From assembly GCA_002430605.1 (NCBI GenBank), contig DJBY01000143.1:1-20219 (forward strand): DNA of 20,219 bases. Direction: 5' to 3'. Below are positions 1-6,977 of this stretch, piece by piece. The position numbers and the translations under genes are program-made. The stretch is from Opitutia bacterium UBA5964 (lineage in GTDB: Bacteria > Verrucomicrobiota > Verrucomicrobiia > Opitutales > Coraliomargaritaceae). Each line of letters opens with the position of its first letter. Position 1 is the stretch's first letter. The notes under the pieces are model-generated. The model ran no database searches, had not been told where the DNA came from, and saw only the letters and a list, made by a program, of their open reading frames with translations.

Positions 1-69
1 CGTCTCTCGATTGCGGCGGTGACGAAGCCCGAATTTAGCGCGATGCATGCTGCAGGCATGCGGAAGTGA
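1..69 (+). CDS. Possible 3' end of a truncated gene, product unknown
   Basis: Frame 1 is open from the window edge for 22 codons and ends in TGA at 67-69, giving a tail that finishes TKPEFSAMHAAGMRK. This would be a plus-strand gene converging on the histidine kinase whose stop lies 11 nt further on. The stretch is too short to identify a family. The minus strand is also open here (an ATG near position 62 reading out of the window), so the true coding strand cannot be settled from this fragment. Confidence 0.3.
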   Translation, partial: RLSIAAVTKPEFSAMHAAGMRK

Positions 70-79
70 TCGGTTGGGC

Positions 80-1183
80 TCAGCTACCCTTGTGTTCTTT
101 GGGCAGTTGGATGGTGAGAGTCGTGCCTGAGGTGCTGGTTGCGAAAATAATATGGCCACGGTGAGCATCGACGATCGAGCGAACGATTGCGGTGCCGAGG
201 CCGGTGCCTCCGCTCTTATCGAAGGTGACGAAGGGTTCAAAGAAGCGACTTTGGATTTCGTTGGGGATGCCCGGGCCGTTGTCGGAAACCGAGAGGTAGA
301 TGGTATCTCCTTTGTCTATTGCAGTGATGACGATGGTTCCAGACTTCTCGGTTTGGTGAATCGCATCGATCGAATTGCCGACGAGATTTTGCAGCACGCG
401 TAGTAGTTTGCTAGCGTCACCCTGCAAAGAGACGTCATTTGAGTTCATCTCAACGGTGACCCTTTCATCCTGAAAGAACGGTGCATTCATTTCGCGAAAT
501 TGCTCAAATAGCTCTTCCATCAAAACACACGCGATTTCGATCTCGCCATCGCCTCGGGCAAAGGCTGCGAGGTCATTGGCCATGCCCAACATGCGGCGAA
601 TTTGTGCCTCGATATTGGTGCAAATTTTTGCAGTCGTGGGGTCGTTTTTGCCGTGGCGCTCTTGGACGATGTGTGAGCCGAGGCTAATAATGGAAAAGGG
701 GTTTTTGAAATCGTGCAGGATTGACGAAATCATAGTGCCGACCAGCGAGAGCTTCTCCTTGCGTGTGACCTCCTCCATGTAGCGGGAGGTGGTAGTTTTG
801 AGGTGTTTGATTACGCTATCGAGGATTTTTTTCTGCGGCGCGGCATCCTCGATGATCTTTTTGACGGTGTTTTCTGGGATGCGACCAACGATGCAGTCGG
901 ACTTAGCGCTGGCATTAAGTGCACGTTGCTCACCGGTAAATACGCCGACTTCGCCGAAGAAGCTGCCTTCGCCGGATATGCTCATCGGTTGATTCGCACC
1001 ATCAGGCCTGACTTTAGTGAACGCGATGAGGCCTTCTAGGATGACATACAAGGCATCGGATCGGCTACCTTCTCGGAAGATGGTATCGCCCTGCTGTAGT
1101 TCTATGACCTCGATTTCGCCGAGAATGACATCGCGTCGTTCCTCCGAGATACTTTGGATAAAGGGGTGCTTCTCTAGTTTCAT
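80..1183 (-). CDS. Soluble sensor histidine kinase with N-terminal cyclic-nucleotide-binding domain
   Basis: The 367-aa protein has an N-terminal CNB/Crp-like beta-roll (about residues 5-125, with a phosphate-cassette-like FGEVGVFTGEQRALNA at 76-91). A HisKA dimerisation helix follows, with the H-box ILHDFKNP and candidate phospho-acceptor His157. A HATPase domain shows the N-box LQNLVGNSIDAI (264-275), G1 box DNGPGIP (301-307), an F-box around FFEPF and G2 box GGTGLG. No transmembrane segment is visible, so it should act in the cytoplasm. The cassette lacks the usual Pro-Arg pair but keeps an Arg, so the ligand (cAMP, another nucleotide or none) is uncertain. No receiver domain or partner response regulator lies in the window. 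The start overlaps by ATGA the stop of a 45-codon ORF upstream, which suggests translational coupling. Domain assignment is secure; the signal and target are unknown. Confidence 0.9.
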   Translation of the reverse strand: MKLEKHPFIQSISEERRDVILGEIEVIELQQGDTIFREGSRSDALYVILEGLIAFTKVRPDGANQPMSISGEGSFFGEVGVFTGEQRALNASAKSDCIVGRIPENTVKKIIEDAAPQKKILDSVIKHLKTTTSRYMEEVTRKEKLSLVGTMISSILHDFKNPFSIISLGSHIVQERHGKNDPTTAKICTNIEAQIRRMLGMANDLAAFARGDGEIEIACVLMEELFEQFREMNAPFFQDERVTVEMNSNDVSLQGDASKLLRVLQNLVGNSIDAIHQTEKSGTIVITAIDKGDTIYLSVSDNGPGIPNEIQSRFFEPFVTFDKSGGTGLGTAIVRSIVDAHRGHIIFATSTSGTTLTIQLPKEHKGS

Positions 1184-1317
1184 GGTGCAGTCTCGGTGGT
1201 CGATTGAGCCGTTTCGACCTGCCGAGAGCGTAGATTAAAAATCAAGGCAGTCGAGGCGATTGCTAAAAGCAGTAGCGCAATGCCGCCTAAAATGCCAGAT
1301 GGAGTGAGGTGTTTCAT
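1180..1317 (-). CDS. Small single-span membrane protein, overlaps the kinase start
   Basis: This 45-codon ORF starts with ATG at 1317 and ends with TGA at 1182-1180, sharing ATGA with the kinase start. The predicted peptide begins MKHLTPSGILGGIALLLLAI, has one hydrophobic segment at about residues 7-28, then a basic LRSRQ stop-transfer patch and a Thr/Glu/Gln-rich tail. This fits a single-pass inner-membrane protein with a short soluble tail. It lies 61 nt downstream of nspC on the same strand, so the three genes may be co-transcribed. I recognise no family. Support comes from the exact stop/start overlap, the clean membrane topology and the lack of any better explanation for the 195-nt gap. 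It could still be a chance ORF, since no Shine-Dalgarno motif is seen (but most genes here lack one). Confidence 0.55.
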   Translation of the reverse strand: MKHLTPSGILGGIALLLLAIASTALIFNLRSRQVETAQSTTETAP

Positions 1318-1378
1318 TTAATTGAAGATGAACGGTAGGGTCTAGCATGTGATATTCAATGCTGATCTCTGTAGTTTA

Positions 1379-2587
1379 TTATGAAAGACGGTTGCGGTAA
1401 TCTGCGTAGCCGAACGTACGCACAATTTGGAGCCCAGATGCTTCGCTGTATAAGCTGATGGCTGGCAAGGGCACGCCGTTAAAGGTCGAATTCTTGACCA
1501 TTGTGTAATGAGACATGTCGAGGAAGGTGATGCGCTGGCCGATTTGTAGCGGTTCGGAGAAGGAATAGTCGCCGATCACATCGCCCGCCAGGCAGGACAT
1601 ACCGCCGAGGCGGTAGGTGTGTGGATGCGTGCCCGCTTGCTCGGCATCGAGTATGTTGGGGCGGTAGGGCATTTCCAGCACGTCTGGCATGTGGCAAGTG
1701 GCTGAGGTATCGAGGATGGCGATCTGATGGTCGCCAGCTTCGATGAGGTCGAGTACGGTGGTGACGAGCACACCGGTGTGGAGCGCCACGGCTTCGCCTG
1801 GCTCTAGGTAGACGTCCACGTCGTAGCGCTCGCGGAAGCGTTGAACTGTGCGGCACAGGCGATCGATGTCGTAACCGGGTCGAGTTATATGGTGCCCGCC
1901 GCCGAAATTGAGCCATTTGAGTCCAGGGATGAGGTCGCCGAATTTTGCTTCAAAGGCGTCGGCGGTATGTTCGAGCGCATCGGCGTCTTGCTCGCAGAGT
2001 GCGTGGAAGTGTAGCCCGTCGATGTGTTTAAGTGGGTTGTCGGGGAGTTTTGAGAGCGCGCGATCGAGTGCGGCGCGTGTGGTGCCGAGTCGGGATGCTG
2101 GCGAGCAGGGGTCATAGAGCTCTGTCTCGACTGCGGAATATTCGGGGTTGATCCGTAGGCCTAGCTCTGGGCGATTGTCTTTTGGGAGTTGAGCAATGCC
2201 TCTGGCGAGTTGCTGAGCAGAGTTGAATACGAGGCTGTGCGCAAAGCGACTGAGCTGTTGCAGTTCTGCATCCTTAAAGGCAGTGGAATAGACATGCACT
2301 TCTTTGCCGAATAGCTCGTGGGCAAGCAGAGCCTCGTGAAGACCGCTGGATGTCGTGCCGCTGAGGTAGCGGTTGATGAGTGGGAAGGTGCTGTGGCACG
2401 CGAAGCCCTTTAATGCGAGTAGGATCTTTGCTCCGGAACGCTCAGCAACAGATTGGAGCAGTTGGCAATTCGCTTCTAGCAGGTCCAGATGGACAATATA
2501 GCTAGGCGAGGGGGCCTGTTCGAGCGGAATTGAGCGGAGCGCGGCGAGGCGTTCGGTAGTCAAGGGAGGTGTCGGATCTTGTGCCAT
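1379..2587 (-). CDS. nspC: Carboxynorspermidine/carboxyspermidine decarboxylase
   Basis: This 402-aa fold-III PLP enzyme removes the carboxyl group from carboxyspermidine or carboxynorspermidine, the last step of the alternative spermidine/norspermidine route. It is cytoplasmic. Visible landmarks are the PLP lysine in LLALKGFACHSTFPL (Lys60), SSGLHEALLA (80-89), the HFH strand at 193-195, the phosphate-binding FGGGHHIT (228-235), LEPGEAV (261-267) and the catalytic Cys/Asp pair in SCLAGD (Cys332, Asp336). The length matches NspC rather than the longer DapF-type LysA or SpeA proteins. The partner carboxy(nor)spermidine dehydrogenase is not in the window. The gene ends in tandem stops (TAATAA). 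It lies divergent to rplY and upstream of the small membrane ORF and kinase on the same strand. Substrate preference (spermidine or norspermidine form) cannot be read from the sequence. Confidence 0.93.
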   Translation of the reverse strand: MAQDPTPPLTTERLAALRSIPLEQAPSPSYIVHLDLLEANCQLLQSVAERSGAKILLALKGFACHSTFPLINRYLSGTTSSGLHEALLAHELFGKEVHVYSTAFKDAELQQLSRFAHSLVFNSAQQLARGIAQLPKDNRPELGLRINPEYSAVETELYDPCSPASRLGTTRAALDRALSKLPDNPLKHIDGLHFHALCEQDADALEHTADAFEAKFGDLIPGLKWLNFGGGHHITRPGYDIDRLCRTVQRFRERYDVDVYLEPGEAVALHTGVLVTTVLDLIEAGDHQIAILDTSATCHMPDVLEMPYRPNILDAEQAGTHPHTYRLGGMSCLAGDVIGDYSFSEPLQIGQRITFLDMSHYTMVKNSTFNGVPLPAISLYSEASGLQIVRTFGYADYRNRLS

Positions 2588-2795
2588 GCGTAGTTTAGCA
2601 TTGTAAAAATGCTGATTCAGGCTTTTTTGCGAGTTGTTTTTTGAGCATCTGGCTATAACGTGCTGAGAGCATTTTTAGCCTTTCAAAAAATGCCGAAACT
2701 TTAAGTTGCTTTTCGGGGCCTCTATTTTATTGTGCGCGGCTTTCTCATCATTAGAGCTTCTTAAACGGAGTGCACTCTCTCTCATTTTACAGACA
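2588..2795. promoter_or_regulatory. Divergent intergenic region between nspC and rplY
   Basis: These 208 nt must hold the promoters for nspC (leftward) and the rplY cluster (rightward). A TACAAT hexamer reads leftward about 15 nt before the nspC ATG but has no clear -35 partner. On the rplY side I find no convincing -35/-10 pair. A short hairpin (AGCATT/AATGCT with a 5-nt loop) sits next to nspC. The rplY frame is open upstream to an ATG at 2706, but the residues encoded there do not resemble bL25, so I treat that part as leader. Confidence 0.4.
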
Positions 2796-3458
2796 ATGAA
2801 ACAGTTCAAACTCAACATCATAAATCGCGAAAATACGGGCCGTGGCGTAGCACGCCGCCTCCGCGCGGAAGGTAATATTCCTGCCTGCGTATATAGCAAA
2901 GGCAACTCACGCTCGATTTCGCTCTCTGTAGTGGAATTTCGTGATCTTAAACGCTCGATCGGCGGCGGCGCTGCTCTGATCGAATTGGTTGATGAGAAGG
3001 GCGAGACTGCTCTGACCAGCATCCAAGAGATCCAGCGTAATGCAGTGAAAAATTGCATTAATCACATCGACTTCCTTGAAGTGGCGCGCGGTGAGAGCTT
3101 TGTGGCTCACGTGCCAGTCCACCTCATCGGTGAAGCTGATGCGCTTGGCGTGAAGGAGGGTGGTATGATTGATCACAAGACGCACGAAGTCGAAATTCGT
3201 TGCCGTCCATCTAAGCTTCCTGGCCATATTGAAGTCGACGTGAAGGATCTCGTCGTTGGTGCGGCAATTCACATCAGCGATCTTCCTGCTCTTGACGGTG
3301 TTGAATACCTCGGTACGCCGATCCAAGTGATCGTATCTTGCCAGCCTCCAACAGTAGCGGTTGAAACCACTGAAGGCAGTGTTGCAGTGGCTGCAGATGA
3401 AGTACCTGCTTCCAAGGTCAAGGACGACGTCGCTGTTGAAGGCGACGCCGCTGAGTAA
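2796..3458 (+). CDS. rplY: 50S ribosomal protein bL25, CTC (long) form
   Basis: The 220-aa protein binds 5S rRNA in the large subunit. The N-terminal L25 domain (about 1-92) begins MKQFKLNIINRENTGRGVAR and contains RRLRAEGNIPACVYSKGN. The CTC/TL5 C-terminal beta domain (about 95-185) contains HIDFLEVARGESFVAHVPVHL and the EVEIRCRPSKLPGHIEVDV region. A low-complexity Ala/Val/Glu/Asp tail closes it. The frame is open upstream to 2706, but the 30 extra residues are hydrophobic and unlike any L25 start. ATG 2796 puts the family's conserved start at residue 1, so I chose it. It heads the plus-strand cluster and is followed after 48 nt by pth, a pairing common across bacteria. Confidence 0.95.
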   Translation: MKQFKLNIINRENTGRGVARRLRAEGNIPACVYSKGNSRSISLSVVEFRDLKRSIGGGAALIELVDEKGETALTSIQEIQRNAVKNCINHIDFLEVARGESFVAHVPVHLIGEADALGVKEGGMIDHKTHEVEIRCRPSKLPGHIEVDVKDLVVGAAIHISDLPALDGVEYLGTPIQVIVSCQPPTVAVETTEGSVAVAADEVPASKVKDDVAVEGDAAE

Positions 3459-3467
3459 TCTTTTTTC

Positions 3468-3491
3468 GAGAGAAACGTTTTCGATTCTCTC
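3468..3491 (+). other. Hairpin in the rplY-pth spacer
   Basis: A 7-bp inverted repeat (GAGAGAA at 3468-3474, TTCTCTC at 3485-3491) surrounds a 10-nt loop containing CGTTTTCG, which can add two more pairs. It is followed by a pyrimidine-rich stretch (TTCGTTCTTTCT) but no true U-run. It could be a weak attenuator or an mRNA processing site; it is not a convincing terminator, because the cluster appears to continue. Confidence 0.35.
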
Positions 3492-3506
3492 TTCGTTCTT
3501 TCTAAA

Positions 3507-4088
3507 ATGTCCATAGCGGTAATTGCCGGCCTCGGAAATCCGGGTTCAAAATACCGCAATACCCGGCACAATGTTGGCTTTGCTGTAGTTGAAAAACTAG
3601 CGGCGAAGCTGGGTGCCGAGTGGAAGACGGAAACCCGTTTCGAAGCGGAAATAGCAACTGTATCCGATCAAGGGCGCAAGCTCTTGCTGGTGAAGCCTCA
3701 AACCTTCATGAATGCCAGTGGCCGTTCCCTCGGCGCAATCCTACGCTATCGAAAACTCTCGACCTCATCGCTTGTCGCTATTTACGACGACATCACTCTC
3801 GAACTCGGCAGGGCTAAGCTCAGTTTGGGTGGGAGCGCCGGTGGCCACAACGGGATTACCGATTTGCTCGCGCAGATTGGTCCAGGTTTTCTTCGCTATC
3901 GTATCGGAATTGGTGCGAAACCACACAAAGAAATGGACCTCGCAGATTACGTCTTGAGTAAATTATCAAAGGACGAACAAAAACTTTTGGCGGATCAGAC
4001 CCCGACTTATCTTGAGCATTTTCAGCTCATCATTGACAAGGAGACTGAGCACGCCATGAACTTCATTAACCAACGCACGGCACCATAG
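3507..4088 (+). CDS. pth: Peptidyl-tRNA hydrolase
   Basis: The 193-aa enzyme frees tRNA from peptidyl-tRNA that drops off ribosomes. All family motifs are present: AGLGNPGSKYRNTRHNVGF with catalytic His21 and Asn11, KPQTFMNASG with Asn69, YDD at 93-95 with Asp94 matching the His-activating Asp of E. coli Pth (Asp93), and GGSAGGHNGI with Asn115. Length is normal for the family (about 190 aa). It sits between rplY and rpsF; the rpsF ATG begins after a single intervening base, so the two are almost certainly co-translated. No Shine-Dalgarno motif precedes the ATG; the upstream bases are pyrimidine-rich. Confidence 0.97.
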   Translation: MSIAVIAGLGNPGSKYRNTRHNVGFAVVEKLAAKLGAEWKTETRFEAEIATVSDQGRKLLLVKPQTFMNASGRSLGAILRYRKLSTSSLVAIYDDITLELGRAKLSLGGSAGGHNGITDLLAQIGPGFLRYRIGIGAKPHKEMDLADYVLSKLSKDEQKLLADQTPTYLEHFQLIIDKETEHAMNFINQRTAP

Positions 4089-4089
4089 C

Positions 4090-4389
4090 ATGAGCGCAAC
4101 GACTACAAATAACTACAAAACTACTTTCATCCTCGACCTCCGCGAATCAGAAGACGATTCGACTAAAGTCCTGGCTGATTTGACTCAAATTCTCGCTTCA
4201 CTTGGTGGAGCAGTCACTGACAGCGAAGATCTCGGCGTGCGCGAATTCGCGCGTGCTGCCGATCGTCGCTTCACGCAAGGGCACAGCCTCGAAGTCTACT
4301 TCAGTGGTCCAGGCACAGCGCCTGCTCAGCTTCAAAATAAGCTTCGTCTCGACAAGCGCGTCAATCGCATCTTCGTTCAGTCGGTCTAG
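4090..4389 (+). CDS. rpsF: 30S ribosomal protein bS6
   Basis: The 99-aa protein is a small-subunit component that normally binds bS18. The pattern fits S6: a first beta strand (YKTTFILDLR), a helix (STKVLADLTQILASLGGAV), the signature strand SEDLGVREFARAADRRFTQGHSLEVYF, and a second helix and strand ending LRLDKRVNRIFVQSV. Compared with common S6 proteins it carries a short Thr/Asn N-terminal extension and lacks a long acidic C-terminal tail. The start lies one base after pth. ssb follows after 44 nt. The expected partner gene rpsR is not in this cluster. Confidence 0.93.
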   Translation: MSATTTNNYKTTFILDLRESEDDSTKVLADLTQILASLGGAVTDSEDLGVREFARAADRRFTQGHSLEVYFSGPGTAPAQLQNKLRLDKRVNRIFVQSV

Positions 4390-4433
4390 TCTGATTGCTT
4401 CGTCGCTTCTTCTCACCTTACAACTAGAACGCC

Positions 4434-4913
4434 ATGGCCTCATTTAATAAAGTCATCCTAATGGGAAATCTGACCCGCGACCCCGAGTTGCGCGTGACGG
4501 CCAATGGCAATTCGATCTGTAAGCTTGGTTTGGCGACTTCGCGTGTCTACTCCACTAAAGATGGTGAGCGGCGCGAAGAGACTACTTTCATCGATATCGA
4601 CGCATTCGGCAAGCAAGCCGAGGTGATCAATAAATATATGCGTAAGGGCCGTCCGATCATGGTCGAAGGCCGTTTGAAGCTCGATCAGTGGGAATCTGAT
4701 GGCCAAAAGCGCAGTAAGTTGAGCGTCGTGCTCGAGAACTTTCAGTTCCTCGGCAGTCGCGAAGATAGCGACGGTGCTCCTTCTAGCGCTGGCTACGAAA
4801 GTAGTTCGCCGCCAGCACGGTCGACTTCTGCCGATTCGATATCCGAAGCTTCGGCTGCAGCAGCAAATTTCTCTAATGACAACGACACGCTTGATGAGGA
4901 CGTGCCGTTTTAA
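4434..4913 (+). CDS. ssb: Single-stranded DNA-binding protein
   Basis: The 159-aa SSB coats single-stranded DNA at forks and repair sites. An OB-fold domain (about residues 1-110) starts MASFNKVILMGNLTRDPELR and contains FIDIDAFGKQAEVINKYMRKGRPIMVEGRLKLDQW. A flexible Ser/Ala-rich linker (about 115-148) follows, then the acidic tip DNDTLDEDVPF, whose final Pro-Phe docks partner proteins. Its place between rpsF and rplI, just ahead of dnaB, is a typical translation/replication cluster. No Shine-Dalgarno motif is seen; the leader is pyrimidine-rich (CTTCTTCTCACC). Confidence 0.97.
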   Translation: MASFNKVILMGNLTRDPELRVTANGNSICKLGLATSRVYSTKDGERREETTFIDIDAFGKQAEVINKYMRKGRPIMVEGRLKLDQWESDGQKRSKLSVVLENFQFLGSREDSDGAPSSAGYESSSPPARSTSADSISEASAAAANFSNDNDTLDEDVPF

Positions 4914-4957
4914 ACATCCTTTCTCCTCTTCATCTCACAGTTTAAATTAAACGTATC

Positions 4958-5461
4958 ATGGCTAACTCTCAAGTTCTCCTCCTCCAACCCATCAAAGGCC
5001 TCGGCTCCGAGGGTGACACAGTAACAGTGCGTGCAGGTTACGCGCGCAACTTCCTGCTTCCACGCAAGCAAGCTTTGCCTATCACTCAGGCGAATAAGAA
5101 GCATGTCGAATCACTGCTCAAAGCGCGCGAAACACGTGAGCAGAATGAGTTCGAATCAGCGCGCACTCTGGGCGAGCGGATCGAGCAGACCAGCATTGCA
5201 ATCGCAGTGAAGACTGGCGAAGGCGGCAAGATGTTCGGCGCTGTGACGGCCAACGATTTGATTGAGCGTCTCAAAGAAGAGGGCATCGAGATTGTTAAGA
5301 AGCAACTCGGCTTGGCGCAGCCAATCAAGGAGCTCGGCTCACACACTGTTGGCATCAAGCTACACGGTGATGTTGAAGTTGAACTGAAGTTCGAAGTGGT
5401 TTCTGAAAATCCAATCGAAGAAGCGACTGCTGAAGATGCTTCTGACGAAGACGAAGATTAA
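4958..5461 (+). CDS. rplI: 50S ribosomal protein bL9
   Basis: The 167-aa protein is a large-subunit component bound near the L1 stalk. The N-terminal domain shows the family signature (VLLLQPIKGLGSEGDTVTV followed by RAGYARNFLLPRKQALPIT). The long connecting helix (about residues 45-80) and the C-terminal domain with KMFGAVTANDLIERLKEEGI and HTVGIKLHGDVEVELKFEVV follow. It ends in an acidic tail rich in Glu/Asp (about 150-167), longer than in E. coli L9 (149 aa). The 44-nt gap after ssb is far too small to contain rpsR. Confidence 0.97.
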   Translation: MANSQVLLLQPIKGLGSEGDTVTVRAGYARNFLLPRKQALPITQANKKHVESLLKARETREQNEFESARTLGERIEQTSIAIAVKTGEGGKMFGAVTANDLIERLKEEGIEIVKKQLGLAQPIKELGSHTVGIKLHGDVEVELKFEVVSENPIEEATAEDASDEDED

Positions 5462-5498
5462 GCCATTTAGTGCGGTCGATTAGCCACTAGTTCGTCCC

Positions 5499-6947
5499 AT
5501 GCCGCCAGAATCCACGAATCCCTCTTACGGCGGCAACAAAGGCGGCCGTAAGTTTCGTGATACCCGCAAGCCGGATGATGCGCTGAATGAAATCCGCGTG
5601 CAACCGCATAATGTGGAGGCCGAAGAAGGCCTGCTGGCTGCCTGCTTGATTGACGGCGGTCGCGAAATTCTGACCGAGTGTATTGAAGCGAAGCTGACAC
5701 CGGATTATTTCTTTAAGACATCTCACCAAGAGCTCTTTCGAGCACTACTCTCTTTGTATGAGACAGGTGATCCGATTGACGAGATTCTCCTATTGGACTA
5801 TCTCCGTAAGAACGGCATGGAAGAAGAGGTCGGCGGTATCGCCGCGATCTATGCGATTCAAAATCGAATCGAGACTCCGGCCCACGCACGCTTCTTCACC
5901 CGAATTGTCCACGAGAAGTATCTGCTGCGTCGCTTGATCCGCACCTCTCGCGAGACGATTGAGGCTTGTTATGAGCAGCAGGAAGATATGTCCACCTTCA
6001 TCGAAAAGATCGAGCAGGACATTTTCGACATCAGCAGTGGCCGCGTCACAGAAGGTGCGACGCCGATTCGTGAGGCAGTGGATGGGGCAGTTTCTAACAT
6101 TCAAGCACTGTTAAGTGGTAAGGATGATATTAGCGGTGTGCTATCTGGCTTTCGCGACTTGGATGGCATGACGTATGGCTTCCATCCGGGTCAAATGATC
6201 GTTTTGGCGGCTCGTCCTTCGGTGGGTAAGACCTCTTTGGCAATGAATTTTGCCGAGCACGCGATGTTGCCTGCGGAAGGCCGAAAGCCCTCGGGGGTGC
6301 TGGTCTTTAGTTTGGAAATGACCTCTGAAGATTTGGCGATGCGTCTGATTTGCTGTCGCTCACGCGTTGACATGAAGCGTATCCGCGATCGTGTCGCCTC
6401 GAAAGGGGACATGGAGGACATCGTTACCACGGCGAAAGAGCTGAAGAGCTCACCATTGTGGATCGATGATAATGCCAGCTCAACTATTTTAGATATCCGT
6501 GCGAAAGCGCGCCGGCTCCACACGAAAAGCCCTCTCGGCCTAGTGGTGGTCGACTACTTACAGTTGATTCGAGGTTCCGACCCGCGCATGCCGCGTGAGC
6601 AACAGATCGCGGATATTTCCCGCGGCATGAAGGGCATGGCGAAGGAGTTGGGCATTCCCGTCGTGGTGCTCAGTCAGCTGAACCGTGAGTCTGAGAAGGA
6701 AAACCGTGATCCACGTATCTCTGACCTCCGTGAATCCGGATCGATCGAGCAGGATGCTGACGTGGTCTTGCTATTGCATCGCCCGAAGAAGCGTGATGAC
6801 GATGACGAAGGTGTGCAGGATGGCGGCTTGCCCTCTGCTGAGGAGCACATTAAATTAGTCATTGCGAAGCAACGTAATGGTCCGATCGGCGAGATTGATT
6901 TAACATTCGTCCGTCGCTACACTCGCTACGAAAATTTTCATCGCTAG
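5499..6947 (+). CDS. dnaB: Replicative DNA helicase DnaB
   Basis: This 482-aa hexameric 5'-3' helicase unwinds DNA at the replication fork. After a basic, Gly-rich 30-residue leader comes the N-terminal collar domain ([16 protein letters not shown], about 36-140), a linker helix, and the RecA-like motor. Walker A is ARPSVGKTS (238-246, Lys244), the catalytic Glu lies in FSLEM (Glu273), and Walker B is [10 protein letters not shown] (348-357). SQLNRESE and the IAKQRNGP segment near the C-terminus also match the family. No intein interrupts the Walker A or other conserved blocks. It follows rplI by 37 nt and precedes bamA by 30 nt, so it is probably read with the ribosomal cluster. Confidence 0.97.
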   Translation: MPPESTNPSYGGNKGGRKFRDTRKPDDALNEIRVQPHNVEAEEGLLAACLIDGGREILTECIEAKLTPDYFFKTSHQELFRALLSLYETGDPIDEILLLDYLRKNGMEEEVGGIAAIYAIQNRIETPAHARFFTRIVHEKYLLRRLIRTSRETIEACYEQQEDMSTFIEKIEQDIFDISSGRVTEGATPIREAVDGAVSNIQALLSGKDDISGVLSGFRDLDGMTYGFHPGQMIVLAARPSVGKTSLAMNFAEHAMLPAEGRKPSGVLVFSLEMTSEDLAMRLICCRSRVDMKRIRDRVASKGDMEDIVTTAKELKSSPLWIDDNASSTILDIRAKARRLHTKSPLGLVVVDYLQLIRGSDPRMPREQQIADISRGMKGMAKELGIPVVVLSQLNRESEKENRDPRISDLRESGSIEQDADVVLLLHRPKKRDDDDEGVQDGGLPSAEEHIKLVIAKQRNGPIGEIDLTFVRRYTRYENFHR

Positions 6948-6977
6948 TCCTTCACACATATTTTGAGATACCTACCA

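Noticed and set aside
45..61. GCATGC repeated in inverted arrangement near the window start
   Set aside because: Both copies are self-palindromic hexamers 5 nt apart inside a probable coding tail; no regulatory context.
2706..2795. N-terminal extension of rplY from ATG 2706
   Set aside because: The 30 added residues are hydrophobic and unlike bL25, while ATG 2796 begins at the family's conserved N-terminus.
5499..6947. Intein inside dnaB
   Set aside because: Walker A and B and the later motifs are contiguous and the 482-aa length is normal.
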